From: Smittium culicis
Lineage: Eukaryota > Kickxellomycota > Harpellomycetes > Harpellales > Legeriomycetaceae
Assembly (NCBI GenBank): GCA_001970855.1
Contig: LSSN01005161.1
Coordinates: 1-10,481, forward strand
Direction: 5' to 3'
Length of the DNA: 10,481 nt
Within the stretch, counting starts at the first letter, position 1. Each line of letters opens with the position of its first letter. Below, piece by piece: positions 8,043 to 10,481 of the stretch. The translations under genes were made by a program, and so were the position numbers. The notes below the pieces were generated by a model. It did not search any database and was not told where the DNA came from. It saw only the letters and a list, made by a program, of their open reading frames with translations.

Positions 8043-8543
8043 TTATTTATAATCTACTATAGCATTAAATGAATGACACACTTCGAGGCCAAATTTTTTT
8101 GGAAATGCAAATGTATCCAGGACCTGGAAATTCGCATCTATAATTTCTCCATAAAAAGTCGTATTGGATATGACAGGTCCTACTACAAGCAAAGAATCTC
8201 ATCGTACTGTAGTAACGTACGTTTCTGCCTCGGTATATTCTATCGAAAAAAACATGGTCAGTGATACGTGTATTACGCAGGATGTAGATCCACTGTTTAT
8301 AAAAAAATTTATATCATTATTTTTTTTACTCATAAAATATGAAAAAGACTTTTTCACCTTATATTTTACTGCTATTGTGTTATACTGGCTTCAATGAGTA
8401 TAATAATTTTTGATTTTTTATAAATTTTCAATTTCTTTATAGTTTCCTTCGGATGTTTTGGATATGTCATTCTTAGCTCTTTTTTTGATGAATGATTCAT
8501 ATCTGTTGAGAATCCTGGAAGGTACTATAGAAATTTGTCGAAT
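8043..8543 (-). pseudogene. Retropepsin-like protease region of the retroelement (degenerate)
   Basis: The protease matures the Gag-Pol polyprotein. One minus-strand frame from 8543 to TAA at 8045-8043 contains only three internal stops (8420, 8393 and 8201) in about 166 codons, far fewer than chance. It starts RILNRYESFIKKRAKND. The active-site string FINSGSTSCVI lies at 8303-8271; the family pattern is [LIV]-D-[ST]-G-[AS]-[ST] then hydrophobics, so the catalytic Asp is replaced by Asn (codon 8297-8295). Further on come SLLVVGPVISNTTFYGE and FQVLDTFAFPKKFGLEV, then FNAIVDYK, resembling the strand, the ILG.DF segment and the ..A.IDY.. end of retropepsins. It sits immediately upstream of RT. 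The plus strand is open over the same bases but only as a shadow. Confidence 0.72.
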
Positions 8544-8560
8544 TTATACGCTGGTTTATT

Positions 8561-8638
8561 CTAAAAAAAATCGGGGAGAGTATTTTTCTTTATATATTCG
8601 ACTCTTATTCTTTTATATCCACAAAGAAATACGCGATC
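8561..8638 (-). pseudogene. Possible Gag zinc-knuckle remnant
   Basis: A minus-strand frame, 8638-8561, reads VFLCGYKRIRVEYIKKN. Gag zinc knuckles read C-x2-C-x4-H-x4-C, usually with CG after the first pair. Here Cys-Gly and the basic/aromatic spacing are kept, but Ile stands at both the His and the last Cys position, and the first Cys is Val. The location, immediately before the protease, is where a knuckle belongs. With one of four ligands left the call is tentative. Confidence 0.28.
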
Positions 8639-9278
8639 ATTATTATTGGCATCCAAAAATAAATGCATAGTTTTAAATTCTGAAGATTCCTAATTATCTA
8701 TAGCTTATTGTGAATCTAATCCTACTTTAAAATTATGTGTTTCGTTATAGTTTTTAATTCGATTTTCTACATATTGGAGCTTATTCAAAAATTTTATAGC
8801 GAGACTCAGTTGACCATTGTTGAAATTTTAATATTTTTTGGATATAATTTGGTCTTAATTTGATTACTTACCAATAGCTTCAGATTTTAAATCATATCTA
8901 TCGTTTTTGAAATTCCATTTTTAGATACCACCTCTTTAGCTTTCATAATTTAACTTCTTTTTGTTCGGTTTCAGGTTAAAATTATTTTAATTTACTTTTT
9001 AATTGTTTTTTTACATAAAAAACTTTGGCACAAGTCATTCTAAAGGTCTATACCTTAAGAGGTATAATTTTTAATGTTTTAACACAATATTTCTGAATCT
9101 AGGATTTTTATAATTTTTTTAAAAATTTCACTTATTGATTATTTTCTCTAATTTTTATTTCTACTTTAGAAAATATTTAGTGAATCAATCATTGGATTTG
9201 ACTATATCTTCATTTTATTTTTTTTTTCAAGCCGAAAAAGCAAAAAAATATCAAAAATTCGATCCTTTAGCTGTCTTA
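8639..9278 (-). other. Gag to protease interval, mostly unreadable
   Basis: By position this should be the C-terminal half of Gag, but stops are frequent in all minus-strand frames. Only short scraps look coding, for example QWSTESRYKIFE near 8815 and KTAKGSN near 9270. Nothing definite can be annotated. No repeat, RNA gene or inserted element is evident. Confidence 0.4.
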
Positions 9279-9773
9279 TTATAATCTAAATTTTGAATTT
9301 AATCTTTCGATCAATTTATCCAATCTCCAATTATTTCTTATCTTTCGTTCTTTTTTATAGTTTTTTAATTAGATTTTTAAAAAAAATGATCATAATTTTT
9401 TTCTTTTCTTTTCTTTTCTATCCTCATAGAACCACATATCAGTAGGTCCTTCGAGCTATAATTTAATAACCTCTATATACTGCACTTCGTCTCAGCTTTT
9501 TATGTGTGATATGAAATTGAATTTACCTCGTAACAAATCGTCCAGATTTAAATCTTATGAATCTTATTTACTGATATTTGTAAATCGCTCATACAGAGTT
9601 GCAGTAGAAATTCTTGTTGAATATGGTTTTAATTTTATTTTTTATAAAATATTTATATATTTTAATTTACAAATTACACCAGTGACTAATGTATGTTGTT
9701 TAAGGTGGTGCTGATAACGCCAATTTATTGTTATGCTAAGTTTAATCGGTTGCTTTGAGAAAACAAGGCTTGA
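9279..9773 (-). pseudogene. Gag-like relic of the retroelement
   Basis: Gag forms the particle that packages element RNA. A single minus-strand frame from 9773 to 9279 stays coherent through about seven internal stops. It reads FSKQPIKLSITINWRYQHHL near the start, TATLYERFTNISK, then DLNLDDLLRGKFNFISHIKS. After a stop it gives DEVQYIEVIKL (9491-9459) and, after another, LEGPTDMWFYED (9455-9420), and finally NNWRLDKLIERLNSKFRL (from about 9335). The block D-[EK]-[VI]-x-[YF]-[IV]...L.G.A..W[FY] followed by a basic stretch and W..[FL]...L...F is the usual core of LTR-retrotransposon Gag. Gag diverges quickly, so the assignment rests on this pattern plus position upstream of protease. The original start is unclear; an ATG at 10066-10064 opens another coding-like frame and could be closer to it. 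Confidence 0.58.
9399..9418. repeat. (TTTTC)4 short tandem repeat
   Basis: Four exact TTTTC units lie inside the Gag-like relic. On the minus strand they translate as Lys/Glu/Arg, following FYED directly. This is either an expanded basic stretch of the original protein or later slippage in dead sequence. Confidence 0.7.

Positions 9774-10481
<708 letters not shown>

Larger units (their letters stand above)
5483..9773 (-). mobile_element. Degenerate Ty3/Gypsy-type LTR retrotransposon (internal region)
   Basis: Minus-strand translation gives, in order, Gag-like, protease, reverse transcriptase, RNase H and integrase segments. Integrase after RNase H is the Ty3/Gypsy (Metaviridae) arrangement; Ty1/Copia elements place integrase before RT. 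The internal region is about 4.3 kb, a normal length for the group. Many stops and frame changes, plus altered active-site residues in protease and RT, show that the copy is long dead and non-autonomous. The minus strand is A-rich, so the plus strand is conspicuously T-rich across this block. Terminal repeats, primer-binding site and polypurine tract were not identified, so the outer limits are uncertain, and the element may extend to about 10.3 kb on one side and about 5.0 kb on the other. Individual domains are annotated separately. Confidence 0.85.

Noticed and set aside
8073..8264. Plus-strand frame with FFWKCKCIQDLE, read first as an integrase zinc finger
   Set aside because: Same antisense shadow; both the Cys spacing and the strand are wrong for the surrounding element.
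8067..8290. Alternative minus-strand frame with MRFFACSRTCHIQ at RT motif B spacing
   Set aside because: The genuine RT motif B and C (LINSP, YLDGL) are at 7274-7182. This is an out-of-frame reading of the protease region.
8164..8397. Plus-strand open frame with DMTGPTTSKESHR, reminiscent of an integrase core start
   Set aside because: It is the antisense shadow of the minus-strand protease frame, which has motif support, fits the domain order, and stays open well beyond it. The true integrase is at 6211-5483 on the minus strand.
8458..8670. 70-codon plus-strand open frame
   Set aside because: Antisense to the zinc-knuckle and protease N-terminal segment.
9502..9714. 70-codon plus-strand open frame
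   Set aside because: Antisense to the Gag-like relic; no independent support.

Overview
The window is very AT-rich eukaryote-type DNA, roughly four-fifths A+T by eye. It has no long intact gene and no bacterial-style operons or ribosome-binding sites, and it ends in a long pure trinucleotide microsatellite. It reads as a gene-poor, transposon-scarred region of a compact AT-rich eukaryotic genome. A microsporidian-like host is a guess from composition and from the short decayed ORFs; nothing here proves it. At this composition about one codon in ten is a stop by chance (my estimate), so isolated open frames of 30 to 70 codons mean little. I relied on motifs, domain order and several frames agreeing.

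The main content lies in the right half, on the minus strand, from about 9773 down to 5483. It is a heavily decayed LTR-retrotransposon of the Ty3/Gypsy type. Reading 5' to 3' on the minus strand there is a Gag relic (9773-9279), a possible zinc-knuckle remnant (8638-8561), a retropepsin-like protease (8543-8043), reverse transcriptase (7683-6901), RNase H (6754-6436) and integrase (6211-5483). PR-RT-RH-INT is the diagnostic Ty3/Gypsy order. Every domain is broken by stops and frameshifts, and key residues of protease, RT and the integrase zinc finger are altered, so the copy cannot be active. LTRs could not be established; two short word pairs in matching order are the only hint.

The middle (4075-4806) holds two weaker gene relics that diverge from a 118-bp spacer with competing hairpins. 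One is a minus-strand relic with a pepsin-like FDSG..W string. The other is a plus-strand relic with two CxxC pairs.

The left part (1-4000) is mostly featureless AT-rich DNA with a few short coding-like frames. The best is a plus-strand fragment at 564-710 that resembles a helix-turn-helix transposase N-terminus. There is also an imperfect fold-back at 1025-1132 that abuts a palindrome at 1131-1163. No tRNA, rRNA or CRISPR array was recognised, and no intact protein-coding gene can be supported.
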